From positions 1 to 64,000 of the forward strand of contig JAOAHD010000010.1 in NCBI GenBank assembly GCA_026415395.1: a DNA stretch of 64,000 nucleotides, read 5' to 3'. The notes below the pieces were generated by a model, which was not told the DNA's origin, searched no databases, and was given only the letters and a program-made list of their open reading frames with translations. The translations under genes were made by a program, and so were the position numbers. Positions 51,824 to 64,000 of the stretch are shown one piece after another (position 1 is the first letter of the stretch; every line of letters starts with the position of its first letter). The stretch is from Candidatus Binatia bacterium (GTDB lineage: Bacteria; Desulfobacterota; Binatia; HRBIN30).

Positions 51824-53614
51824 TCACCCGCGGCGCGCGCGCTTGGCCGCCCCTTTGCGCGCGGTCTTCCGTTCACCGCGCGCGCCTTTTAGGTGCGCCA
51901 AAAACTCATCCACCGGCAGGGTGTTCAGCACATCAGCCGCTGTCGCCCAGCCGCGCCGAGCGGTGGCGATCCCGAAAAACAGGTAATCGAGGTGATGGAT
52001 GCTGTGGGCATCGGTATCGATCACCAGTTTCGCCCCTGCCTGGATTGCCTTGCGAACGTGCTCATCGCGCAAGTCCAGACGTTCTGGATAGCCGTCGATT
52101 TCGAGCACGGTTCCCGTGCGAACGGCGGCGGCAAAAATCTCATCGAGATCGACATCGTACGGTTCGCGCTTTAGCAAGGCCCGGCCGGTGGGGTGGAATA
52201 AAATGTCGGCATGGGGATTTTCCATCGCCCGCACGATGCGGCGGGTCTGCTCAGCCCGGGGCAAGTGAAAGTAAGAGTGCACGGCAATTCCCACCACGTC
52301 GAGTTGAGACAATGTCTCGTTATCGATGTCCAAACTGCCGTCACGGTCGATGTTGACCTCGGCCCCTTTCAAAATTCGGAAGCCTCGTAGCTTGCTGTTC
52401 AAGCGGTCAATGTACTCCATCTGCTCGCGTAACTTGGCAGCGTCCAGGCCGACCATAGCGAGGGCGCGCGTGTGGTCCGTAATGGCAATGTACTCGCGAC
52501 CAAGCCGCCGCGCCGCCTCGACCATCTCTTCTATGGAATGAGCCCCGTCGGTCCAATTGGTCTGCACCTGCAAGTCGCCGCGGACCTCGCCGTACTCAAT
52601 TAGCTTCGGCAACTTGCCCTCCCGCGCAGCTTCGATCTCTCCGGTGTCTTCCCGCAACTCAGGCGCGATAAATTGCAAGCCCAAGGCCTCGTAGACTTCT
52701 TCCTCGGTTCGGCCAGCGATGACCCGCTCGCCGCGGAATAGCCCGTACTCGTTCAGCTTCAGTCCCTTTTCCATCGCAATGCGCCGCAGCGCCACATTGT
52801 GGGCTTTGCTACCGGTGAAGTAATTCAACGCTGCACCCCAGCTCTCGGCAGGCACAACGCGCAAGTCCAGGTCCATACCCATGTGCAGCTTCACGCTCGA
52901 CTTCGTGTGGCCTTTGCCATGCACGTACTGCACCTCCGGCATGTTGACGAAGAAGTCCATCACGGCGTCCGGGTCGTCCGCCACCACCAACAAATCGCCG
53001 TCACCCACCGTTTCCTTACAGCGACGAATCGACCCAGCGATCGCCACACGACGCACCCCGCGAACCCGCGCCAGCCGTCCCTCAATCTCCCTCACCAGCG
53101 GCAACACCGTCCCCAGCAGGAAGCGACCTTGGCTCCGTTTGAGAAACTCAATTCCGCGTAAGATTTTCTGCTCGCTCTTTTCGCCAAAGTGCGGGAGACT
53201 GCGAATTTTCCCCTCGCGCGCCGCTTTCTCCAAATCTTCCACCGTGCGCACACCGAGCTTTTCGTACAACACCTTGATGTTTTTCGGCCCCAAGCCCTCG
53301 ATCGCGGCCAAGCCACTCAGATCTACCGGCACCTTGGCATGCAGCTCTTCGTAGTACGGCAATTTGCCCGTCCGCACCATGGTCACGATTTTTTTGGCAA
53401 TGCTTTTTCCGACTCCGGGAAGCTCTTCGATGGCGCGCTCTCCGCCCTTTTCCAGCACCTGCGCAATCGGTTCCGAAAGGCTCTCCACCGCATACGCGGC
53501 CTTCTCGTAGGCCCGCGGCTTGAACGGAACATTGTCCATCTCGAGTAACATGGCGATCTCGCGCAAGATGCGCGCCACTTCTGCATTGGAGATTACCCGC
53601 TTCGCTCTGGCCAT
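51824..53614 (-). CDS. polX: DNA polymerase X with C-terminal PHP domain
   Basis: The product is 596 residues from ATG 53614 behind GGTGGA. The N-terminal part has helix-hairpin-helix repeats (ELPGVGKSIAKKI and AIEGLGPKNIKVLYEKLG) and then a Pol beta-type core with VAIAGSIRRCKETVGDGDLLV. The C-terminal PHP domain shows VQTNWTDGAHSIEEMV, AITDHTRAL and VIDTDAH, metal-binding residues of the 3'-5' exonuclease and AP-endonuclease type. Bacterial PolX acts in base-excision repair. A Hint protein gene follows it by 28 bp. Confidence 0.95.
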   Translation of the reverse strand: MARAKRVISNAEVARILREIAMLLEMDNVPFKPRAYEKAAYAVESLSEPIAQVLEKGGERAIEELPGVGKSIAKKIVTMVRTGKLPYYEELHAKVPVDLSGLAAIEGLGPKNIKVLYEKLGVRTVEDLEKAAREGKIRSLPHFGEKSEQKILRGIEFLKRSQGRFLLGTVLPLVREIEGRLARVRGVRRVAIAGSIRRCKETVGDGDLLVVADDPDAVMDFFVNMPEVQYVHGKGHTKSSVKLHMGMDLDLRVVPAESWGAALNYFTGSKAHNVALRRIAMEKGLKLNEYGLFRGERVIAGRTEEEVYEALGLQFIAPELREDTGEIEAAREGKLPKLIEYGEVRGDLQVQTNWTDGAHSIEEMVEAARRLGREYIAITDHTRALAMVGLDAAKLREQMEYIDRLNSKLRGFRILKGAEVNIDRDGSLDIDNETLSQLDVVGIAVHSYFHLPRAEQTRRIVRAMENPHADILFHPTGRALLKREPYDVDLDEIFAAAVRTGTVLEIDGYPERLDLRDEHVRKAIQAGAKLVIDTDAHSIHHLDYLFFGIATARRGWATAADVLNTLPVDEFLAHLKGARGERKTARKGAAKRARRG

Positions 53615-53698
53615 CGACGTCCACCTACCGCAACGCTTTTTCCCCAATCACCTCTTGCTGGCAAGGACGGGCGTTGGACAACGTCCTAACGCAGCGCG

Positions 53699-53726
53699 TT
53701 GCGATTTTTATGCATCGCGTTATAGA
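53699..53726 (+). promoter_or_regulatory. Candidate sigma-70 promoter
   Basis: TTGCGA (53699-53704) and TATAGA (53721-53726) with a 16-nt spacer, followed 21 nt later by a strong AAGGAGG ribosome site and the ATG at 53748. The -35 box matches 4 of 6 and the -10 box 5 of 6. It is the clearest such promoter in the window. Confidence 0.5.
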
Positions 53727-53747
53727 ATTCGGCAAAGGAGGTGCTCG

Positions 53748-53990
53748 ATGATGGCCCTCGAAAACTATTCAACCTTACCTACCTGGGCAGGCAATGCGGA
53801 CCAAACGCTGATTCTTGACCCCAGCATCGCCTGGCTGGTGGTGTTGATGCTCGTGGTCGTTGCCAGCGGCCTGCTCTGGCTCCTCAATCGCGAATTCCAC
53901 GAGCGCCAGGGTGAGCGCTGCAACGCTCCTCGCCAGCGCGAGGTACGAAGGGCGCCGCGTCCAGCCACGCAACGACTCCGCGAGGCCTGA
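53748..53990 (+). CDS. Small single-pass membrane protein
   Basis: The product is 80 residues from ATG 53748 behind AAGGAGGTG; the next codon is also ATG. A hydrophobic helix AWLVVLMLVVVASGLLWLL is followed by a basic, Arg-rich cytoplasmic tail. I do not recognise the family. It is monocistronic, with its own promoter candidate, divergent from polX. Confidence 0.7.
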   Translation: MMALENYSTLPTWAGNADQTLILDPSIAWLVVLMLVVVASGLLWLLNREFHERQGERCNAPRQREVRRAPRPATQRLREA

Positions 53991-54086
53991 TTCACCCCTG
54001 CTCGCCAGCGTTTCCTACTCGCCCTGCAAAGGGTCCCGGGCGTTGGCATTTCCTTGGCGCGGCGAATGCTCTAAACACCTTCGCCC

Positions 54087-54968
54087 GTGTGGGCCAGCGT
54101 GGTCATCCCAACGTACAACCGCCGCACGCTCGTGTGCGAGGCGATCGGCTCCGTCCTCGCGCAAAAGGGTATGCCCGCCGATGCCTTTGAGCTCATAGTC
54201 GTGGACGATGGTTCCACCGACGGTACCAGCGATTTCTTACGAAGTCAGTTTGGCGACACGATCCGGCTGGTCCAGTTGCCTACCAACCAAGGCGTGGCGG
54301 CAGCACGCAACACCGGTGCGGCGTGGGCGCGGGGGGAGTGGCTAGCGTTTCTCGACTCCGACGACCTCTGGCACCCCCGCAAGCTTGCCCGACATTTGCG
54401 CTTTGCGGAGGAACACCATTACGCCATCAGTCAGACCGAGGAAACTTGGGTCCGCAACGGCCGCGTGGTGAATCCCTGCCACCATCACCGCAAACCGCAA
54501 GGGGATATCTTCATTCCGTCATTGGAGCGCTGCCTCGTGAGTCCCTCAGCGGTGCTGCTTCGACGAGAGCTGTGGGAACGCCACCAGGGCTTCGACACCA
54601 GCTTGCCGGCCTGTGAAGACTATGACTTGTGGCTGCGGATAGCCTGCGAGGAACCGGTGGGCCTGCTTGTGGAACCGCTGGTCATTAAGCGCGGTGGCCA
54701 TGCCGACCAACTTTCCCGGCGCTTTTGGGGGATGGACCGCTTCCGCGTTGCCAGCCTGCTCCGCATCCTGTTTTGTCATCCGCTCGACGACGTGCGCGCC
54801 CACGCGCTGCTCGCGGTGATCGACCGTAAGACCCACATCTTGGCCAACGGTGCCCGAAAACGGGGGCGTGTGGAGGAAGCTGCGCGTTACCGATTGCTAT
54901 TTGAAACGGCTCGGAACTACGTGCACCTACGTTGGCCGGCTGAAGCGCAAAGAGGCCTACGAGCATGA
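54087..54968 (+). CDS. Family 2 glycosyltransferase
   Basis: The product is 293 residues from GTG 54087. ASVVIPTYNRRTLVCEAI, LIVVDDGSTDGT and LAFLDSDDLWH are the GT-A nucleotide-sugar motifs. ACEDYDLWLRIA holds the catalytic-base region, and the C-terminus is helical and basic. No membrane segment. It overlaps the following gene by 4 bp, so it is first in a run of four genes (GT2, unknown, SplB-like, murI). The acceptor is unknown. Confidence 0.9.
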   Translation: MWASVVIPTYNRRTLVCEAIGSVLAQKGMPADAFELIVVDDGSTDGTSDFLRSQFGDTIRLVQLPTNQGVAAARNTGAAWARGEWLAFLDSDDLWHPRKLARHLRFAEEHHYAISQTEETWVRNGRVVNPCHHHRKPQGDIFIPSLERCLVSPSAVLLRRELWERHQGFDTSLPACEDYDLWLRIACEEPVGLLVEPLVIKRGGHADQLSRRFWGMDRFRVASLLRILFCHPLDDVRAHALLAVIDRKTHILANGARKRGRVEEAARYRLLFETARNYVHLRWPAEAQRGLRA

Positions 54969-55507
54969 CCGATCGATCCCTTGCCGATGCTATCCGCAAA
55001 TTCGCTGCCGAACGCCACTACCGCCCGCAAACCGTCGAACAGTGGATCTCTTTGGAGCAACCCGATGCAGCAGCGCTTCTCCATTTGGCCTCGAGCCTTC
55101 GGCTCGGATGTAACCAACTCCGGGATCTTTGGGAGATTGCCGCGGAAATTGCCCTGCGGGATCAAACGACCATAGCGGCGGTACTCCGAGCGCCCGAGAT
55201 CGAACAGGTCCTGCAGGCAAAGTTGAGCCGCAATGACCGCTTACAACGCATCAAGCATCTTCTCCGTCGCCGCCGCTTCCCAACTCTCACCGCGGCTGAA
55301 GAGCGCGCCCGCACCTTCATCCAAGCGGGAGGCTTCCCCCCGACCATTCGCATCTCCTTACCACAATTTCTCGAGGGCGACGAAATTCTCGTCACTTGCC
55401 GCGCGAAGACTCCAGAGGAACTCCGGGCGCAGCTCGCAGCGTTGTCCCGCTGGGCGGAGGGCGACTTCTGCGCAAGGCTCTTTGCTTTGCTAGGGGGTGA
55501 AGCGTGA
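54965..55507 (+). CDS. Hypothetical protein, partner of the SplB-like gene
   Basis: The product is 180 residues, starting 4 bp inside the glycosyltransferase and ending 4 bp inside the radical SAM gene. It is mainly helical and rich in Arg and Leu (LRRRRFPTLTAAEERARTFI), with no signal peptide. I do not recognise the family. The tight overlaps suggest co-translation with the radical SAM protein, perhaps as a subunit, but that is inference. Confidence 0.7.
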   Translation: MTDRSLADAIRKFAAERHYRPQTVEQWISLEQPDAAALLHLASSLRLGCNQLRDLWEIAAEIALRDQTTIAAVLRAPEIEQVLQAKLSRNDRLQRIKHLLRRRRFPTLTAAEERARTFIQAGGFPPTIRISLPQFLEGDEILVTCRAKTPEELRAQLAALSRWAEGDFCARLFALLGGEA

Positions 55508-56583
55508 TTGCCTGGCAACCCGACACTGTGTGGATCGAGCGTGGGCTCGAAACGAGCCACATTGCGGGCAACGTGCACAAGTTTTATCCGGACGTCCCTC
55601 AATACACTTTCGATCCCCCACCTCCGCTGCCAGCGAGCGATTTTGCCACCGGCAAACGCCAACTCGTGATTCAGCGACACCGTGGCTCGTTCCTCCATCA
55701 CTGCCCGGCAGGCACACCCGGCCTAGTTTGCTGCAACTATCTCGTGGTGAATTTGGGGGCTAACTGCCCGTTCGATTGCAGCTACTGTTTCCTGCAAGAG
55801 TATCTGGCCCACACTCCAGGGCTCCGCCTGTTTGCCAACGTGGCCGATGCACTGGCGGAAATCGATGATGTATTGCGCCGTCACCCGCAGCGGCGCTTTC
55901 GGATCGGCACCGGAGAGCTGATCGACAGTCTCGCCCTCGATCACCTCACCGGGCACAGCCAATTGCTCATTCCCTTCTTTGCGGAACGGCCGAATGCCGT
56001 CCTCGAACTCAAAACCAAGAGCGTTGCCATCGACGGTCTCCTCCAACAATCGGCAACCCAAAACGTGGTCGTTGCCTGGTCCCTCAACGCAGCATCCATC
56101 ATCGACGAGGAGGAACCTGGCACTGCCTCGCTTAGCGAACGGTTGGCTGCGGCCCAAGCGTTACAACAAGCGGGCTATCGCGTCGCCTTCCATTTCGATC
56201 CTTTGGTTGCGATCGAAAACTGGGAAGAGTCCTACCGCGACGTGGTCCGCGCCCTGGAGGCTACGCTCGATCCACACCGGGTGGCATGGATCAGTCTCGG
56301 GCACCTCAGGCTGAGTCCGGGACTCAAGCGCGCCATGAAAGAACGGCAGCGCGGGGCGCAACTGCTTGCGGGAGAGCTTGTCCCAGGTGCGGACGGCAAA
56401 CAGCGTGCATGGCGCGGAATCCGCTTGCAAATGTACCGTGCCCTGCTGCGCTGGCTGGCAGAGTGGAACGAGGGAATCCCTCGCTACATCTGCATGGAGC
56501 CGGCCGGGGTATGGGAGAAAACCTTCGGCGAGGCGCCCACGGATCAAGAGGTTGCGGCAAGGCTCGTCGGGCCCACGTTGTAG
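55504..56583 (+). CDS. SplB-like radical SAM protein
   Basis: The product is 359 residues from GTG 55504. NCPFDCSYCFLQEYL contains the CxxxCxxC cluster motif of the radical SAM fold. The N-terminal CCNYLVVNLGANCPFDC and later ELKTKSVAIDGLL and VVAWSLNAASII resemble spore photoproduct lyase (SplB) and its non-spore-former homologues, which handle DNA or nucleic acid lesions. Whether this one repairs DNA is unknown. It follows the unknown protein with a 4-bp overlap and precedes murI by 2 bp. Confidence 0.88.
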   Translation: MIAWQPDTVWIERGLETSHIAGNVHKFYPDVPQYTFDPPPPLPASDFATGKRQLVIQRHRGSFLHHCPAGTPGLVCCNYLVVNLGANCPFDCSYCFLQEYLAHTPGLRLFANVADALAEIDDVLRRHPQRRFRIGTGELIDSLALDHLTGHSQLLIPFFAERPNAVLELKTKSVAIDGLLQQSATQNVVVAWSLNAASIIDEEEPGTASLSERLAAAQALQQAGYRVAFHFDPLVAIENWEESYRDVVRALEATLDPHRVAWISLGHLRLSPGLKRAMKERQRGAQLLAGELVPGADGKQRAWRGIRLQMYRALLRWLAEWNEGIPRYICMEPAGVWEKTFGEAPTDQEVAARLVGPTL

Positions 56584-56585
56584 CC

Positions 56586-57410
56586 ATGCCTCCACGCCCG
56601 TCCTCGCCCGCCGCGAAGTCTCGGCATGCTATTGGCGTGTTCGACTCCGGAATTGGGGGGCTCACCGTTGTCCAACAGTTGATGCGGCTCATGCCGCAAG
56701 AAGACATTATTTACCTTGGCGACACGGCGCGCACACCGTATGGGACCAAATCGCCCGAAACCATTTGCCGTTACGCAACCGAAAACGCAGCGTTCTTGCT
56801 CGACAAGGGAATCAAACTTCTCGTTGTGGCTTGCAACAGCGTATCGGCAGTAGCCCTCGATCTCTTGCGACAACAACTACCCGTACCGGTTGTCGGGGTC
56901 ATCGAGCCAGGCGCAAGGGAAGCCGCACGCCGAACGAGAAACGGGAAAGTTGGCGTCATCGGCACGGAAGCCACCATCTCCAGTGGTGCTTACACGCGGG
57001 CACTGAAACAGTTCGCCCCCACCTTGGAGATCTACACCCGTGCTTGCCCCCTATTCGTCCCGCTTGCAGAAGAAGGTTGGGTCAACAACGAGGTCGCGCG
57101 CGCGGCGGCGCGGCGTTATCTCGCAAGCTTGCGCCGCAGCGGGATCGACACATTGGTGCTCGGCTGCACGCATTATCCGTTGCTCGCTCCAGTCATCGGT
57201 GAAATTCTCGGCCCCCAGGTCGCCTTGGTCGATTCCGCCGGCACCACCGCCCAGACGGTACGCCGAGAACTGCAACGGCACAAGCTGCTGCGCAGCAACG
57301 GCAGCGGATCGTTGAGCTTCTTCGTGACCGACGCGCCAGAACGGTTCATCAAAGTCGGGAGTTTTTTTCTCGGTCAACCGGTGGAGTCGGCGGTTCGACT
57401 GGAACGCTAA
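56586..57410 (+). CDS. murI: Glutamate racemase
   Basis: The product is 274 residues from ATG 56586. GVFDSGIGGLTVVQQL is the family start. The two catalytic Cys lie in VVACNSVSA and GCTHYPLL, flanked by the usual DTARTPYG. It makes D-glutamate for peptidoglycan. It starts 2 nt after the SplB-like stop. A C-terminal SFFVTDAPERFIKVGSFFLG is present as in other MurI. Confidence 0.95.
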   Translation: MPPRPSSPAAKSRHAIGVFDSGIGGLTVVQQLMRLMPQEDIIYLGDTARTPYGTKSPETICRYATENAAFLLDKGIKLLVVACNSVSAVALDLLRQQLPVPVVGVIEPGAREAARRTRNGKVGVIGTEATISSGAYTRALKQFAPTLEIYTRACPLFVPLAEEGWVNNEVARAAARRYLASLRRSGIDTLVLGCTHYPLLAPVIGEILGPQVALVDSAGTTAQTVRRELQRHKLLRSNGSGSLSFFVTDAPERFIKVGSFFLGQPVESAVRLER

Positions 57411-57608
57411 GTCGCCCCTTGCCATGCAGGAGGCGGCGGACGCTGCTAGCCTTGCAGGTCGTATTGACGCTTCCTGACGAACGCCCGGACGGTCCTACCT
57501 GAAAACAGCCCGAAAGCAGCAGTCAGCGGCAAAACCACTGTCGCTTGCGGAGGGAGGTTGGGGTGCATAGAGAAAACGAGTCGGTAATAGCGGAGACCAC
57601 ACACACCA

Positions 57609-61241
<3,633 letters not shown>

Positions 61242-61307
61242 CTTGCGGTTGCCGGCCGTGTTTTTCGCTAGCGAGCCAAGCCGCGCGGCACTTGACTGGA
61301 TCGCGTC

Positions 61308-62531
61308 ATGAAAGTCGACCTTCCCACGACCCCCATTCGCATACCCGGATTCTTGTTCTCCGGGGTCTCCTGCGGCATCAAGGAAAGCGGCAAGCCCGAC
61401 CTCGCCGTTATTTATGCGGAACGGCCTGCCGCTGTGGCAGCCGCCTTCACCAGCAATCGCGTGCAGGCAGCCCCGGTGCAAATTGCCCGGGAGCACACGC
61501 GCGCGGGGCGCTTACGTGCGATCGTGGTGAACAGCGGGAATGCGAACGCCTTCACAGGGGCTGCCGGAATTAAGGCTGCGCGCGCGATGTGTCGCCTCGT
61601 GGGACAGCACCTACGTGTGCCTGCAGCTCAGGTGCTCCCCTGTTCCACCGGGCGCATTGGCGTGCCCCTGCCAATGGATCGCGTGGAAAGCGGCATCCGC
61701 GCGGCCTGTCAGTCGCTATCGCCCGACGGCTTTCACAGCGCTCTTGCGGCCATCATGACGACTGATGCGTTCCCGAAATTTTCGACCCGCACAGTGCCTC
61801 TGGCGGGCCAAGAGGTTGTCGTCGCCGGAATGGCGAAAGGTGCCGGCATGATCGCTCCCCGCCTCTCACTGGCACCCCATGCAACCTTGCTGGCGTTTCT
61901 CTTCACGAACGCTCCGCTCACACGCGATGCGCTGCGCGCGCTGCTTCGCGCCGTCTTGCCCGAGTCTTTCAACGCGGCGGTCGTGGACGGCGACACGAGC
62001 ACCAACGACACCGTGGCATTCCTCGCCAGCGGTGTCGCCTCCCTGGCCCCGATTGCGCCACGATCGCCAGCATTTGGTGCCATTGCTCAAGCAGCAACGG
62101 AAGTCGCACGCGAACTCGCTCGCATGGTCGTGCGCGATGGAGAAGGAGCGACGCGAATCATCGACGTGGTGGTTCGCGGTGCGCAGACCAAAGCGGACGC
62201 CGAGCGTGCGGCCGACGCGATCGCGAGATCTCCCCTATGCAAGGCTGCCTTTTACGGCGGTGACCCGTACATGGGGCGCGTCGTCTGTGCCTTGGGCTAC
62301 AGTGGTGCACGATTTGACCCGTCCCGGATTCGCATTTACCTCGATGACCTGTTGGTCGTCGATCGTGGGGTCGAACTGGTCTCTCAAGTCGAGGGCCAAG
62401 CCCAGGCCATCGCGGCTCGCTCGGAATTTCGGCTCACTGTCGACCTCCGCGCGGGATCCGCTCAGGCGTTGCGTTTTTGTTCCGACCTCACCGAAGAGTA
62501 CGTTCGCTTCAACTCAGCATACCGTACCTAA
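61308..62531 (+). CDS. argJ: Bifunctional ornithine acetyltransferase / N-acetylglutamate synthase
   Basis: The product is 407 residues. GFLFSGVSCGIKESGKPDLAV is the ArgJ start, with NSGNANAFTGAAG next. KGAGMIAPRLSLAPHATLLAFLF is the self-cleavage region: the family has a Met-Ala-Thr-Met-Leu pattern and here Thr in HATLLAF should become the N-terminus of the beta chain and the nucleophile. DGDTSTNDTV is conserved as well. It acts in arginine synthesis. It follows secA by 66 bp. Confidence 0.94.
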   Translation: MKVDLPTTPIRIPGFLFSGVSCGIKESGKPDLAVIYAERPAAVAAAFTSNRVQAAPVQIAREHTRAGRLRAIVVNSGNANAFTGAAGIKAARAMCRLVGQHLRVPAAQVLPCSTGRIGVPLPMDRVESGIRAACQSLSPDGFHSALAAIMTTDAFPKFSTRTVPLAGQEVVVAGMAKGAGMIAPRLSLAPHATLLAFLFTNAPLTRDALRALLRAVLPESFNAAVVDGDTSTNDTVAFLASGVASLAPIAPRSPAFGAIAQAATEVARELARMVVRDGEGATRIIDVVVRGAQTKADAERAADAIARSPLCKAAFYGGDPYMGRVVCALGYSGARFDPSRIRIYLDDLLVVDRGVELVSQVEGQAQAIAARSEFRLTVDLRAGSAQALRFCSDLTEEYVRFNSAYRT

Positions 62532-62903
62532 AGCGGCTCCTCTCTGGCTAAGAGAAAGCCACTCGTGGGCGAGTTTCCCACGCGTTGGCGCCTCCGGTGG
62601 GCCACAGTCCGCCACCAGAACTCCGGCCCTTTGGGGAAGGTTGCGTCACCGCCACGCAAACAGCGCAGGCTAACGCGCACCTCGTCTGGGCAGTGTTTTC
62701 CAGCGAACGGGGAAAATACCCACATTCCGCGGAGTTGCTGAACAGCTTCCTCTTCCCGCCCGACGAAGCATGCCTGCCAAGCCCTAGCTCGTTCCTGTGC
62801 CTGCGCCGTTAGTTCGCGGTTGATGTTTGCGCGGTGAGAAATCTGCTTCGTTGCCGCATTTCCCCGTGGTAGGGTAAGTTCGCCAGTCGAGCGTGGAGGG
62901 GTT
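62532..62903. other. Intergenic region without a visible gene
   Basis: About 370 bases between argJ and the sugar dehydrogenase. An open frame of 75 residues (62585-62812) lacks a ribosome site and has low complexity. No repeat or hairpin with a T run was found. Confidence 0.5.
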
Positions 62904-64000
62904 ATGAGACCGGTCAAATGGCTTCTTCTGTCCCTAGCGGCGCTTCCGGGCCGCGCCCTAGCCGTAGAAACCTGTGCGAGCGCCTCAGCCAAATACGTTT
63001 CCGCGGTCATTCTCGCGGCTCGCAATTGTTTGGTCCGCCAGTTGCCGCAAGGCAGAAGTTGCACGCCTAACAATCGAATTCCAAACCTCCGGGCCCAGCG
63101 GGTGCAAAGCTTTTGTCCGAGCGACACGGTTGCCCGGCTGGCTTGCACTGCGCGACAGGCTCTCCTGCCCACTGGCCTCCCCTACAGCTCCTTGATTGGA
63201 AGCGGGTTCACCCACGTGTGCACCACGGCTGCCTGCGGCAATGGTGTACTCGAGCCGGGTGAGCAGTGCGACGACGGGAACACCACCGGCGGCGACAACT
63301 GTTCTCCTACCTGCCAAATCGAAGGTGGTGCGTGCAATGACGTGTGCGCTGGCGTGGTTCCCGTACCCGGCACGGCCATCCGAGCGGAGCGCATTGCCAG
63401 TGGTTTGAGCCGGCCACTGTTACTCACCGCTCCTCCCCGCGACGTGAGCCGGCTGTTCATCGTGGAGAAAACCGGGCGCATTCGCATTCTCAAGTGGGGA
63501 GCCTTGCTCCCCACTCCCTTCCTCGACATCTCCGCGCTCGTCTCCAGCGGAAGCGAGCAAGGTTTGCTTGGCCTCGCATTTCACCCACAGTACGCCGACA
63601 ACGGGCGCTTTTTCATCAATTACACGGACACCGCGGGCAACACGGTGGTTGCGGAGTATCGAGTCTCCTCCAACCCCGACATTGCTGACCCCACGCCAGT
63701 TCAGGTGATCCTGCAAGTTTCTCAGCCGTACGCCAACCATAACGGTGGGCATCTCGCGTTCGGGCCCGACGGGTATCTTTATATCGGCTTGGGCGATGGG
63801 GGGAGCGCCGGCGACCCTCAAGGTAATGGTCAGAACCCGGCAACCCTGTTGGGGAAAATGCTGCGCATCGACGTCGATCATGCTGCTCCCTATGCGGTGC
63901 CGCCGACAAATCCTTTTGTCGGGGCAGGGCCACCGCTCGACGAAATTTGGGCCCTCGGGCTCCGCAATCCGTGGCGCTACAGCTTCGACCGCATCACAGG
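62904..64000 (+). CDS. PQQ-type sugar dehydrogenase with Cys-rich repeat (cut by window end)
   Basis: ATG 62904 follows GGAGGGG, and the frame is open to the end of the window, giving 365 residues so far. A signal peptide ends near residue 20 (RALA). Residues about 110-138 contain CGNGVLEPGEQCDDGN followed by GDNCSPTCQ, a Cys-rich DUF4215/Myxococcus-type repeat. From about residue 160 the beta-propeller of the glucose/sorbosone dehydrogenase family begins: RLFIVEKTGRIRIL, GLLGLAFHPQYADNGRFFINYT, NHNGGHLAFGPDGYLYIGLGDGG, and IWALGLRNPWRYSFD. It probably oxidises an aldose outside the cell with PQQ. The end is missing. Confidence 0.9.
   Translation, partial: MRPVKWLLLSLAALPGRALAVETCASASAKYVSAVILAARNCLVRQLPQGRSCTPNNRIPNLRAQRVQSFCPSDTVARLACTARQALLPTGLPYSSLIGSGFTHVCTTAACGNGVLEPGEQCDDGNTTGGDNCSPTCQIEGGACNDVCAGVVPVPGTAIRAERIASGLSRPLLLTAPPRDVSRLFIVEKTGRIRILKWGALLPTPFLDISALVSSGSEQGLLGLAFHPQYADNGRFFINYTDTAGNTVVAEYRVSSNPDIADPTPVQVILQVSQPYANHNGGHLAFGPDGYLYIGLGDGGSAGDPQGNGQNPATLLGKMLRIDVDHAAPYAVPPTNPFVGAGPPLDEIWALGLRNPWRYSFDRIT

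Noticed and set aside
62585-62812. 75-residue open frame after argJ
   Set aside because: No ribosome site, low complexity, and no family resemblance.

Overview
The window is about 64 kb of GC-rich bacterial DNA. Non-ATG starts are common, and there are many lipoprotein or secreted genes: a Thr/Pro-rich lipoprotein, a Cys-rich-repeat sugar dehydrogenase, and a gluconate-dehydrogenase-like GMC pair. Together with a PHA-synthase-like hydrolase and an NtrC-type two-component pair, this suggests a deltaproteobacterium in the broad sense (Myxococcota/Binatota-like). That placement is inference: no rRNA or tRNA gene was seen.

Region 1 (1-18.6 kb) is a type III-B (Cmr) CRISPR-Cas locus. The leader-proximal end of an array lies at the left edge and is inferred to be transcribed leftward. 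Reading rightward after a 670 bp divergent intergenic region are: a degenerate NE0113-type CARF protein; a TPR protein; a TPR-AEP primase-polymerase of the CAPP type; cas1; cas2; a canonical NE0113 CARF protein; cas10/cmr2 (GGDD and an N-terminal His-Asp pair); cmr3, cmr4, cmr5, cmr6, cmr1; cas6; and a CARF-HEPN-CARF protein. The likely logic is CAPP/TPR/Cas1/Cas2 for spacer acquisition, Cas6 for crRNA maturation, the Cmr complex for RNA-guided RNA cleavage and cyclic-oligoadenylate synthesis, and three CARF proteins for sensing or degrading the messenger.

Region 2 (18.6-22.5 kb) is a convergent three-gene operon: an unrecognised Arg-rich protein, a MoxR-type AAA ATPase, and a DUF2201-type zincin/VWA protein. 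A 25-bp motif (CCAAC, six variable bases, then TGGCAAYGTTGCCA) occurs three times in the window: upstream of the TPR gene, of cas10, and of this three-gene operon. I found it nowhere else here. It is the best evidence that the operon and the CRISPR locus form one regulated system.

Region 3 (22.6-64 kb) is mostly ordinary chromosome. In order it carries: a Thr/Pro-rich lipoprotein; a PhaC-like hydrolase; an Slp-like lipoprotein; a ceramidase-like lipoprotein; a diiron ferritin-like protein; purN; infC with a non-AUG start; a TusA-like protein; a UvrD/Rep helicase; two glycosyltransferases (one fused to a methyltransferase); mdh-sucC without sucD; a small zincin; an NtrC-type regulator with its histidine kinase; a gluconate-dehydrogenase-like subunit with a GMC oxidoreductase; a glycerophosphodiesterase; polX followed by a stand-alone Hint protein; a GT2 enzyme; an SplB-like radical SAM protein with an unknown partner; murI; a SecA with a roughly 280-residue insertion; argJ; and a truncated PQQ-type sugar dehydrogenase. 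No insertion sequence, integrase or attachment site was seen.
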